A DNA stretch of 64,000 nucleotides from Sabellastarte sp. h YS-2021 (lineage: Eukaryota > Annelida > Polychaeta > Sabellida > Sabellidae), in assembly GCA_964017235.1 (NCBI GenBank), contig OZ024938.1:45234332-45298331 (forward strand), written 5' to 3'. This document shows positions 55,358-64,000 of the stretch, one piece after another (the stretch's first letter is position 1; each line of letters begins with the position of its first letter). The position numbers and the translations under genes are program-made. The notes beneath the pieces are model-generated. The model searched no databases and was not told the origin of the DNA. It saw nothing but the letters and a program-made list of their open reading frames with translations.

Positions 55358-56562
55358 TCCACAGCCGTAACCCCAATATATTGTTATGAGCCATTAATCT
55401 TGATTTAATTGATATACAATTACATGTAGCAAAGCGCAAGTGAGTTATTTGGATATCATAACAAGAAAGAACATCTTGAATCAGTATTGCCATTTCCAAA
55501 ATTTCAACAATATTATATTTACAATGAAGGTAAAGAGAAAGTAAAAAACCAACAAACACTATATACATTAGAACACAAATAAAACTCATATATATAGTGA
55601 TCTCCTGGAGCAATAGTAAAACATTTGTATCATTAATTTAGGGCTTATGGATTTCACAACAACCAACAAAATTCCTGTTGTAATACTTTTGTATCATTAA
55701 TTTAGGGTTTATGGATTTCACAACAACCAACAAAATTCCTGTTGTCGCGTGATTCTAACGAATTACAAGTCCACTCTATACTTTAAAATATTATAGATTA
55801 AGTTGCTACTTTTGCAAAATAGGAAAATTTGAAAGATAATTTAATTATTTAAACAGATATTCATAGGTCTTGAACAATAGTCAGTGAGTCAACAGTAAAA
55901 AAAAAAAAATGTTTCTACATGGAATGTGTAACCAGTAATATACAACATTAGTATAGTGTAATACAAGGCTACAAGATAATTTAATTATTTAAAACAGATA
56001 TTCATAGGTCTTGAACAATAGTCAGTGAGTCAACAGTAAAAAAATGTTTCTACATGAAATGTGTAACCAGTAATATACAACATTAGTATAGTGTAATACA
56101 AGGCTGTGTGTCAGAGAGTCATCAATCTGTATTACATTTATACATTTTAATTATGTTATCATTAGCCGGTTTTATGTTTTACTAAATTATAATTGGCTAA
56201 AAAAAAAAAAAAAAAAAAAAAAAAATATTATTGATATAATAGATATTCAGAATAGTAATTCACTCAAACACATTTAAGACATTTAACTACAATGTCTTTG
56301 AAAATCTAAAGTATTTTTAGTATTGACACCAAATTTTTGTAATAAAACAGCAATTAAATGCATTGTATAGCCATTGTGTATATTCCAAAATGTCTTGAAG
56401 TTTCATTAGAGCTTTAAAACATTAGTCTAATCAGTTAGAAATCCATTCTGTACAGAGATATTTTGGGTCAACTTATTAATTATACAAACGAAGAAATCTC
56501 AAAAGATAGCTCCAGTTAAGAAATTAATACTGTAAAGAATGATTCTATTAATTTAAACAAAT
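55358..56562 (-). other. LINE 5' region with tandem monomers
   Basis: Two direct duplications: about 62 bp at 55630-55740 (GATTTCACAACAACCAACAA, AAATTCCTGTTG twice) and 136-138 bp at 55837-56108 (TAGGTCTTGAACAATAGTCA, GTAACCAGTAATATACAACA twice). There is a run of about 27 A at 56201-56226. ORF1 was not recognised on the minus strand. Tandem monomers in a LINE 5' end can act as a promoter; that role is inferred. Confidence 0.65.
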
Positions 56563-57289
56563 TTTTGTATAAATTTTTGACTTATTTCGTATTACCGACT
56601 TATTTTGTAGTAAAATTGCCTTATTTTGTATTACTTGGCCAACTTATTTCATATAAACAGCTGAGTTGCAGCATTTTAACCTTTATATTCTAGTGTTTCT
56701 ACCAATAAACCAAATCTTAACTGTCTATATGTAAACTTTATCTGACTCAACAAGGGCATTTATACTTCCACAAATATATTCCAGTCCAAGATTTAACACC
56801 AAACTCATGTTCATTTACAGATGCAGATATAATTTTCAATATACAACTGACTAGTCTAATTAATTATATCTCTGTGGAATGTCAGTGCTGAAAATAAGAA
56901 TTACTAGCAGGCAAATGGTAAATGGACTACAAGATTGAATGCAGTAACGATTAAATTCCTTTGAGTCCATCCTTTAATGGAGACAAGCCATTATAAAAGG
57001 TGAATTGAAATTACTACAAAATAAGTCAGTGATACAAAACAAGTTGTCTATAGAACAGCTTATTTTGTATTATTGACTTATTTTGTATCGCCCTGAAATC
57101 TTGTCAAAATTATGCGCACCGTTTTGTAACATATTAAGTCAACTGATGGTACAAAATAAGTTGGCCAAATAATACAAAATAAGGCAATTTTACTACAAAA
57201 TAAGTCAGTAATACGAAATAAGTCAAAAATTGATACGAAATAAGTCAGGTAATACACAATAAGTTGTTGATACAAAATAAGTTGTTACA

Positions 57290-59770
57290 AGGCCAGATTT
57301 CACCAGTTTTGGGAAACAAAGGCAGTCCTAGGGGCCGATGCTAAGAGTATAAGAATCCTCAGATCCTACCTCTCCCATTCTGGATCTGACCAAATCTGAC
57401 AAGGTCACTGACAATAATAAGTGGCCTAACGGAGGCATTACATGCACTTATAGAAAAGAATGCAGTAGAACTGGTCAAAGCTTCAACCATCTTTTCTTGG
57501 ATTTAGATTTATTTATTTATTTTTTGTTTTATATCACGTTCAACAGCCAGGGTCATATTACTACAGGTAGTTTACAAGTGGAGGAACCAGTGTATTTTAG
57601 TTGGTCAGGATTCTGCACTGTAAACAAGTAACAACCAACTTTCCAACATGAAGCACCCCGGCCAAGATTTGAACCGACAACCTCAGAGGTTGAAACTTAC
57701 CCGGCCTTGGTACTCTGAACAAATTTCTAAAGACATAAAAATTCAAAATGGAAACACCAGAGTCTATAAAGACCACCCTTCAGCCAGGGGAGTGGGTAAC
57801 GTTCATATAATTCAAAGACGCATACTTCCACATTCCAATTAAAACCTAGTACCCAGAAGACTAGCTGGTCTGAGTCAGATCCCACCAAACCTGTGTCAGC
57901 ATACACAGACTCTAGTGGCTCTGTATTAGGATCTAGGTTGACATAGTAAACATGGAAAAATCAGAACTGGACCCCAAACACGTCTTCGACTTTGTAGGTT
58001 TACAGATAAACCTGAAGGAGGGCAGGGTCAGACCCATCCTAGAGCGTTGGCAGACCCTAAGAAAGGTGATACAGAAACTGCTTTTCCAACCGACCTGCTC
58101 AGTCTGACAGCTGATGTCCCTGACTAGGTTGTTAAAAGCTACAGAAAAGCAAGTCCACCTGGGTCGACTCCATATGAGGCCGATACATCGACACTTGAAA
58201 AACAACTGGAAGGTACCAGTATCACTGGAAAAGTTAATCCCTATCCCAAGGTCACTCCACCCTCACTTAAAATGGTGGCTCCAGGAAGAAAACGTTCTTC
58301 AAAACCAACTATTACACCCCCTCAGTCATGCTCTGCAAATCTTTACAGATTCATCAGAAGAAGGGTGGGGTGCTCAGATAGGGGGAACACGCTGCAAAGG
58401 CACCTAGTCCTTTTTAGAAAGTGCATTGCACATAAACTATCTGGAACTGAAGGCCGTCTTTCTAGCCCCAAAAGAGTTCCAAGACCTCTGCTGAGACAAA
58501 ATAATTCTTGTAGCAACAGACAACATCACAGTGGTTGCCTATATAAACAAGGAAGGAGGCATGAGGTTGGGCCGACTATGAGCCCTATTGTTGAGAATCC
58601 TGAACTGGTGTTCCAAGGAACAGGTGAATCTTAAGGCCTGTCACATTCCAGTCTGGCAGAAAGTGGTAGCAGAAAATGGTATCCAGACTAGGCCAGACCA
58701 TCCAGACACGGTGGTCCCTCCTTCCAGAGGATTTTCGTTGATATGTACCAGGTGACACCAACCTCAGATAGATCTATTTGCTACGAGGATCAACAAGAAA
58801 CTGGCCCATTACCAGACCCCCTTCCCTGGACAGTCGATGAACTCAGACTGTCGTGGGAAGATCTAGACACCCCATCCCTTCCTACCAGTAGCCATTTTGG
58901 GCAAAGTGGTTGCGAAGTTGCAGGGCTAACCATCATTCCCATTGCTCCAGGATAATGGAACATGCCCTGGTTTAGGGATCTAGTGGCCATGTCGAGCCGG
59001 ATCCCGCTATGCCTGCCCAATTTACTGAGACAGCTTTCAATCAGACTCCTCACAGGAATCTACACAAAGGCTTCTTTGGAGCGGTGGCAACACAAATTTA
59101 GGCTCAGTCTATGAGGTGAAGTTGCTTATTTTTACAATGTGGTGCCACAGTAATCAGGTGAACTTCAGTGTACCACCTATAAAATCCATAGCCAACATCC
59201 TCCTGTATTTTTACAGGACAGGAAGTTACAGCAAGTACCTTGTTTGACCTTCAATATGGTTTCTTAGCTTTGGGTTCAGACAAATACAAGAGTGAGATCC
59301 ATGCTTGGCTAAGTAAAAACATCAGACAGCAGTCAGACTGGTCCAAGGAGTCTCTTTACCAATCACCCAGTTTTCTCTCCAAGAATCAGCTGGCCAAAGA
59401 GAGTCCAGACAGTGTGGCCCCAGTGGTTATTCCCTGGACTCTGGATAAGTCACTCAAGGCTGATAGGTTACTATGTCTAGTCAGATCACTGCACTTTTTG
59501 GATAGGACTTCAGACCTTAGGCAGAACAAGGAGCTGGACTTTGTGTCCTTCAAGAAAGGTTTCAACAAAGATATCTCCCCTACCACTATCTCCTCTTGGA
59601 TCAAGCAAACAGTGATCCTATGCTATGAGCTCTCTAATCAGGAGGCCCTCACCTTACATTAGGCTAAAGCCTATGATGTGAGGACCTTTCCTTCTTCTGA
59701 TTCCTTCTAGTCAGGAACTTCCTTAAAATCATTGTAAGTCACACAACACCTTCACACAATTCTGTCTGAA
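57290..59770 (+). pseudogene. DIRS-E RT, RNase H, methyltransferase-like and recombinase remnants
   Basis: 57295-57400 is the RT leader (RFHQFWETKAVLGADAKSIR). At 57760-57845 the motif A region reads FKDAYFHIPIK; motif B and the catalytic YxDD segment are deleted. 58110-58400: connection (EKQVHLGRLHMRPIHRHLK) and RNase H start LQIFTDSSEEGWG. 58440-58680: rest of RNase H in shifted frames. 58770-59090: methyltransferase-like tail. 59240-59662: recombinase (KSEIHAWLSK, SKNQLAKESP, FLDRTSDLRQ) then a stop, followed by AKAYDVRT, where the catalytic His of the HxxR box is Tyr. Clearly inactive. Confidence 0.78.
57503..57697 (-). mobile_element. SINE inserted in DIRS-E RT remnant
   Basis: Minus strand: a B-box-like GGTTCAAATCTTGG head, TGTTACTTGTTTACAGTGCA, GAATCCTGACCAACT, ATGACCCTGGCTGTTGAACG, and an AAATAAATAAATAAATCTAAAT-type tail (at the low-coordinate end). 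Same family as 37191-37430. It splits the RT remnant between the fingers and motif A. Confidence 0.82.
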
Positions 59771-60177
59771 AGATGAGGCCTGGGCTGATTCAAGGCTCTC
59801 ACATCTGGGTCCAGTGGTCAGTGGTGGCTGCTCAGCAGATACACCCATAGTCCAGATTTTTGAGGATAGACACAAAAGCATGCAGAAAAAAATCATCAGT
59901 CAGTCAGTTACTTTCTTCTCTGAGGACCTCTACAGGGACTGAACTAATACCTTTCTTGCTGTACCGAAGAGCAGATCTGTGAAAAGGGGGTAACGTTGGT
60001 ATGCTGCGGGCAACCTGAACACTGGCAATTGACATTTAGGACAGACTGGAGTCCTGTTTACGGCCACCATTGTCTTAAGTTGCAAATTTAATAAGTAAAT
60101 TAAATTTTTATAAGTTAATACTAATTGAAAGGTGAGGCCCTCCCAACTGACCCTACTATCAGCTTACTTTTGGTCTA

Positions 60178-60390
60178 AACAGGTGCTGTGACACAATGCT
60201 GTCTGGACAGGATGGAAGTACCATGCGCCACATAGTAAATCCACAGTACTGGACCGGTCCTGCTGGTGGAAACACAAGACATATTATTCTGATATTTGGC
60301 GGGCCGGTCTGCACTGACTTTAATAGCAAATTGTCCATTAGGTAAGGTATTAACTTATTAAAAATCTAATTTATTTATTAAATTTGCAAG
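60178..60390 (-). repeat. Right ITR of DIRS-E
   Basis: Inverse of the left ITR near 49.9-50.1 kb. Shared blocks, read on the minus strand: GCAGACCGGCCCGCC, CAGCAGGACCGGTCCAGTAC and CATCCTGTCCAGACAG. It ends near AAATTTGCAAG. Confidence 0.8.
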
Positions 60391-60816
60391 AAAGGTCACA
60401 GACTTTACAAATATGACCGACACAACATTCACATGTGAAATTCAGGATACAAATCTAATTAATCCAAGAAAGCCACTGAATTCTTGTGAGTTACTGTCAT
60501 ATTTTTGGCACATTTGCTGTGACAGGACTGACTTTCCTAAAAAAGGTCTTTGACTTGAAGTCTTTTCCTTTATTTATACATTATTGGTTATTGATACGTT
60601 AATGGTTGTAACAAAGGTATGTGGGTATGATACAATGCAACGAGGTTACACTCCAGGATCTACATCTATTAATTTTATTTCTTTACAGAGGGGAATAGTT
60701 ACAACCTTAAACTCTGCGATATAAGATGATTTAACTTATCTTGAAGTCATATGGTACTGCATAATATTGCAGCTTCATGTCTATATAGTTTTATTTGAAC
60801 TTTTGTCAGTCATCTT
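60391..60816. other. Intron sequence, nothing recognised
   Basis: AT-rich intron after DIRS-E. No gene or repeat recognised. Confidence 0.55.
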
Positions 60817-60965
60817 AGGTCCTCAGTGGTCAAGTGGGTATATGCATGTTTGGAATCTAATCATAGGCTGTCAGCTCTGTGTGGATTCGACTCCCACAAG
60901 TGACATTGGTGAGGACCTGTCCCAACATGATCCTTGCTGTTGAATGGGACATAAAAACCCAACTT
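60817..60965 (+). mobile_element. tRNA-derived SINE
   Basis: Head GGTCCTCAGTGGTCAAGTGG with a B-box-like GATTCGACTCCCAC, then GGTGAGGACCTGTCCCAACA, TGATCCTTGCTGTTGAATGG and GACATAAAAACCCAACTT. Close to the minus-strand copy at 18400-18552; a sub-family with a different tRNA-like head from 37191. Confidence 0.8.
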
Positions 60966-61158
60966 AGCCTTATGTCAGTCATCTTGGATTTTGCGACATT
61001 TCCTAAGACAAAAGGCAAATAAGGAAGGAAAATAGATAGAGTGGGATTGGTGTTGATTTTCTAAGGTAAAGTCTGCATGGCGTTGCAAAATATTTGCAAT
61101 CAACCACATTAGATCTTATTTGATGACACCATACGATGTCCATCTTGTATTTACATAG

Positions 61159-61365
61159 GTCCAGTTCTGGTCCTGCATGCCAACGAACGAGACACTGAAG
61201 TGTGTGGCTATGATGTTCCTGCTGGTACAGTGGTGATACCCAATGTTTACACAGTGTTCAACAACCCACAACACTTTCCTGAACCACAAGCTTTTAAGCC
61301 AGAGAGATTCCTGGACCAAGATGGAAACCTGAAGAGAATTGATGCCCTGATCCCATTCGGAATAG
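61159..61365 (+). CDS. Cytochrome P450 (CYP2-type), PERF-motif exon
   Basis: Continues from the exon ending at 29593 (final g plus GT = Gly). Sixty-nine codons: GPVLVLHANERDTEVCGYDV, PAGTVVIPNVYTVFNNPQHF, then PEPQAFKPERFLDQDGNLKR and IDALIPFGIG. FKPERF is the PERF motif that packs on the K-helix ExxR. PFGIG is the start of the haem-binding loop, whose Cys must be in the next exon. The acceptor is TTTACATAG and the donor ATAG|GTATGT, phase 1. I searched 61.4-64.0 kb and found no GxRxCxGE-like exon, so the gene very probably continues beyond the window. The exon is intact. Confidence 0.92.
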
Positions 61366-62224
61366 GTATGTACATGTATGTCACACAGGCTTGGTGGTTT
61401 TTCAACAGCTAATATCACACAGGAACGGGCCTTATATATACAATATGTTTCCATGGGCTGTATTTGAATGCATAGCCACACTTATGAGGGCCTAGAGATA
61501 AAATTCCATATTTGTTAATAAATCGGCCTCTCATGCCTTATGTCTAATGTAATCAATGGTTCTATTGTAAATTATTGATGAATTTTCATGTAGAAATCTA
61601 GATGTTGAACACCTCCTGAAAATAGGATTTTGGTGAAATTGAGACTGAAAATGTCTTTCAGGGTTGTGATATTGTGACAAAATATTGACAGGACATTTTA
61701 ATCTACCAATTTTGGAAAAGGAGTCCTAGTAAGTGTGTCACCATGTCGCATAACTTAATCAAGTGTATTGCAACCATTGTGTTTTTGTATTTGATAAGGC
61801 AACAAATGCATGTAATGAAAACAACTATCCTGCTGTGTGTCCTAAAAGTAGCTGTGTTACATGCATTTTTTAAAAATAACAGGATCACATTTCTAAAGTT
61901 TCTGGATATCTTAGGGATCCTTTACAAGCAGTGTCATTGTTCGACCTCTACCAGTGATACAGTTTATCATGATAGAAATATAACAAAAATAAAACATCAT
62001 GGTAGAGATATAATAATCTCTGTTTCTTTTGTAACAAAAATAAAACAAGAGGTTCAGAAATGGCCCAAAATGCGGATTGTGCAGGCAGCAATAAGGTTAG
62101 CGACTGCTGTAATTAAATTTAGAAACAAGGAAACAAATGTTAGGTCATCCAGTTAAGTTAAATGTGTTAGACGTGCTAAGAAATGTAAAACTTGTAATCT
62201 AGGTTACATAATTGTATCTATGCT
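61366..62224. other. Intron sequence, nothing recognised
   Basis: Includes a 137-codon open frame (61743-62156) without a recognisable motif, codon pattern or splice context; I regard it as chance. Confidence 0.5.
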
Positions 62225-62700
62225 ATAAATGGACAAACAAACTGACAGAATTACACCAATTTCGAAAGCAACTTAGCTATGATGGTGATCTATCTCCCTG
62301 TAAAGTTTGAATTGGATGAGACAAAGCATTTTTGAGTTAGACTCTGGAAATGGAAATATTGATGGACAGACAAATGGACAAAAAGTGGACACACAAACAG
62401 ACAGAATTACACCAATTTTAAAAGCAACTCAGCTATGATAGTGATCTATCTAACTATCAAGATTGAATTCGATTGGACAAAGCATTTTAAAGTTAGAGTC
62501 CAAAAAAACGGAAATGTTGAAGGCCAGACAAACAAACATCTGAACAGATGGAATTACACCCATTTTGAAAGCACCTTAGCTATGATGGTGATCTATCTCC
62601 CGGTCACGTTTGAATTTGATTGAACAAAGCATTTTTCGAGTTAGAGTCCTTGAACGAAAATGTTGACGGACAGGCTGACAGACATCAGACACATCAATCT
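62225..62700 (+). repeat. Three-copy tandem repeat, about 150 bp
   Basis: CAGACAGAATTACACCAATTT starts copies near 62247, 62400 and 62548; each continues AAAGCAACTTAGCTATGATG, GTGATCTATCTCCC, GAATTGGATT..ACAAAGCATTTT and GAGTTAGAGTC. Confidence 0.82.
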
Positions 62701-62976
62701 AATAGAGGTGTTGGTGACATGCAACCCGCCTAAAAATATAAACACATTCTTCCATATTACCTCTTATTTAGCGTCATCTTTCCCTTGACTTTATTTGCCC
62801 TGACAAGTGAAACCGAGTAGACACTTTTACCATTGTCAATGGCTTCTGTGCAAAATAGAACAGAGTTAAAATCAAAATGTACTTGTTGATACCGAATGGG
62901 CATAGAGTGGCGAATGTAAACTAAGTAATTTGAAACTTTACTGTTACTTCTTATGTCACTATTATTGTCGTTATGT

Positions 62977-63211
62977 GGGGATAATGGTGGTGCAATTGTA
63001 ACAAACTCGCCTCCCATCTCTGAGATCAGAGTTCGAATCCCTGCCTGACCTCATGTGGGAAAGGTGGTAGTTGCTTACCATTGGTCGACAGTTTACAGTA
63101 CCTGTGACCAACTGTATGTGTCGGTTTCCTCTGCCATTCCAGCTACCTATCACAATATAACTATCATATGAACAGAACTAAATAAGTTAATAAAATAAAT
63201 AAATAAATACT
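62977..63211 (+). mobile_element. tRNA-derived SINE
   Basis: Same type as 37191-37430: GGGGATAATGGTGG head, CTCGCCTCCCATCTCTGAG, B-box GTTCGAATCCC (63031), TGGTAGTTGCTTACCATTGG, CGACAGTTTACAGTACC.GTG, GTCGGTTTCCTCTGCC and an AAATAAATAAATAAATA tail. No clear target duplication found. Confidence 0.85.
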
Positions 63212-63520
63212 ACTGTTACTCCCACTAATGACTACTAGTGACTACTACTACTACCACTACCACTAGTACGATTACTGATATTTTTACTACTATCAATTTT
63301 ACTACTGCTACTACTCTTGCAAATATTGCTTTTACATTCCTACTGCTACTATTCTTCCACTTTAACTGCCCCTGATACTACTACTGGTACTGCTACATTA
63401 CCGCACAACTGTTACTGCTAACCTTAGGTCTACAGTTACTACCGTGTACACAATGGGGTTAATTTTTCTGCTACTACCACTCTTACTAGTACTGTTACTT
63501 CTATTTTACTGCTACAACAC
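63212..63520 (+). repeat. Degenerate ACT-rich trinucleotide tract
   Basis: Imperfect (TACTAC)n with TGCTACTACTCTTG and CCACTACCACTAGTACG variants, directly after the SINE tail; probably expanded from it or nearby. Confidence 0.75.
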
Positions 63521-63839
63521 CAAATTAAGATAAGATTTTAGAATGCATTTCAAATGCATTACCCAGCCCACATGGGATTATATATCACTTAAAATGAAAA
63601 AATATATATATATATTATAATAACTATTTAGGAGAAGAAATAAAAGAACACTAGTAAATTGAAATTCAAACTTATGCGAAGTACAAACATTGACTTGTAC
63701 AACTTTTCTTTTCTTATTTTCCAGAAACACTGTATATATGTAACAAGTTGGTTGGATTCTTTAAATTGAAATAAATGTATCTCCTTCTGTTTACAGAGCC
63801 CAGGAAAGGACATAGAATTGTTTTCTTGGCATTTTTTAT
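63521..63839. other. No recognisable feature
   Basis: AT-rich, with a short TA run at 63601-63617. Nothing else recognised. Confidence 0.5.
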
Positions 63840-64000
63840 CTTGTTCCCACAAGATAAAGAGTGATGCCTATGAGTAAGCAACTCATAACCACAAGTTAAC
63901 AACCTGTTACTATGAGATACTAAGTCGTTCCTACAAGTTAGCAAGTTGCTTACACAAGTAAGTAAGTTGTTACCACAAGCTAGCAAGTCGTTGCCACAAG
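63840..64000 (+). repeat. Short tandem repeat with palindromic half-sites, runs off the edge
   Basis: About seven units of roughly 21 bp, CAAGTTAGCAAGTTG with a TTACCA spacer. CAAGTT and AAGTTG half-sites give an architecture like the FB1/FB2 units, and GAGATACTAAGTCG inside it matches the ATCTCAAT repeat tracts at 30.6 and 36.8 kb. Confidence 0.7.

Larger units (their letters stand above)
51230..56562 (-). mobile_element. L1/Tx1-like LINE, near full length
   Basis: 5.3 kb on the minus strand, flanked by the 16-bp duplication TTTTGTATAAATTTTT (51214-51229 and 56563-56578). The poly-A tail appears as the T-run 51230-51248 on the + strand. It encodes an APE-type endonuclease (55357-54686) and a reverse transcriptase (54657-51508) separated by one frame change. 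The 5' region (about 55360-56562) has tandem duplications and no recognisable ORF1. Inserted in the left TIR of the element at 51165-57289. Confidence 0.9.
51165..57289. mobile_element. TIR DNA element with 5-bp target duplication, split by a LINE
   Basis: Ends TGTAACAACTTATTTTG...CAAAATAAGTTGTTACA, flanked by AGGCC on both sides (51160-51164, 57290-57294). The undisturbed site in DIRS-D reads CTGTAGGGGCCAGATT, agreeing with removal of the element plus one AGGCC. Each inverted repeat is about 145 bp and consists of roughly 20-bp subrepeats of ACTTATTTTGTATYA. Subtracting the LINE and one of its target copies leaves about 776 bp, non-coding. TGTAA..TTACA ends with a short target duplication resemble Ginger-type (integrase-like) transposons, but this is inference. 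Confidence 0.82.
49896..60390 (+). mobile_element. DIRS-like retrotransposon E, decayed, with nested insertions
   Basis: Same family as D. Left ITR about 49900-50110, inverted right ITR 60178-60390. A possible internal complementary region near 60075-60110 matches the right outer end (GCAAATTTAATAAGTAAATT), but the part for the left end is not recognisable. Without the 6.1-kb nested insertion (51165-57289 plus a 5-bp duplication) and one SINE it is about 4.2 kb. Gag, RT, RNase H, methyltransferase-like and recombinase remnants appear in the normal order, all broken. Confidence 0.85.

Noticed and set aside
55305..55613. Minus-strand hydrophobic ORF as the LINE ORF1
   Set aside because: It overlaps the endonuclease start in another frame and has no coiled coil, RRM or zinc knuckle.
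61743..62156. 137-codon ORF as a host gene or as the next P450 exon
   Set aside because: No P450 haem-loop motif (FxxGxxxCxG), no splice context and no recognisable domain.

Overview
The window is animal nuclear DNA, AT-rich and dominated by repeats. Its only host gene is a cytochrome P450 of the CYP2 type (clan 2), seen as four in-phase coding exons on the + strand: 13040-13214, 20939-21075, 29500-29593 and 61159-61365. They carry the I-helix AGSDTSS, the K-helix EIQR (ExxR) and the PERF motif. The N-terminal exons and the haem-cysteine exon were not found and probably lie outside. The introns measure 7.7, 8.4 and 31.6 kb. DIRS-type retrotransposons, tRNA-derived SINEs whose tails contain a GACCCTGGCTGTTGAA-like motif, an L1/Tx1-like LINE and many inverted-repeat elements suggest a marine invertebrate, most likely a lophotrochozoan such as a mollusc. 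That placement is inference.

Layout. 1-13.0 kb lies upstream of the first visible exon. It holds a roughly 115-bp satellite (SatA) in opposite orientations at 1-545 and 7.8-12.2 kb, a truncated DIRS element (D), a second satellite (SatB), a large foldback element built from about 80 near-palindromic 18-mers (FB1, 4214-5959), and remains of a LINE family. Intron 13.2-20.9 kb holds a decayed but complete DIRS element (A). Intron 21.1-29.5 kb holds a better preserved relative (B) with an intact gag. The 31.6-kb intron holds tandem repeats, foldback elements, SINEs, a second foldback copy (FB2) split by a nearly intact DIRS element (C), a 3.3-kb tandem duplication of the 3' half of C, and a decayed DIRS element (E). 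E contains a 776-bp terminal-inverted-repeat element that itself contains a 5.3-kb LINE.

How the parts relate. DIRS elements A, B and C show inverted terminal repeats, an internal complementary region matching both outer ends joined, and a gag / RT-RNase H-methyltransferase-like / tyrosine recombinase order. Target-site duplications and interrupted copies give insertion orders: the LINE entered the TIR element, which had entered DIRS-E; C entered FB2 before the 3.3-kb duplication. The P450 exons have remained open and correctly phased.

Most notable observations: a three-way-junction fold in the terminal repeats of DIRS A and B, with a GAGA loop and two compensatory base-pair changes (a GAGA-capped hairpin also occurs in C); the mobile foldback elements made of short tandem palindromes; and the recent duplication inside DIRS-C. 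I found no evidence of a bacterial-style system, CRISPR array or operon.
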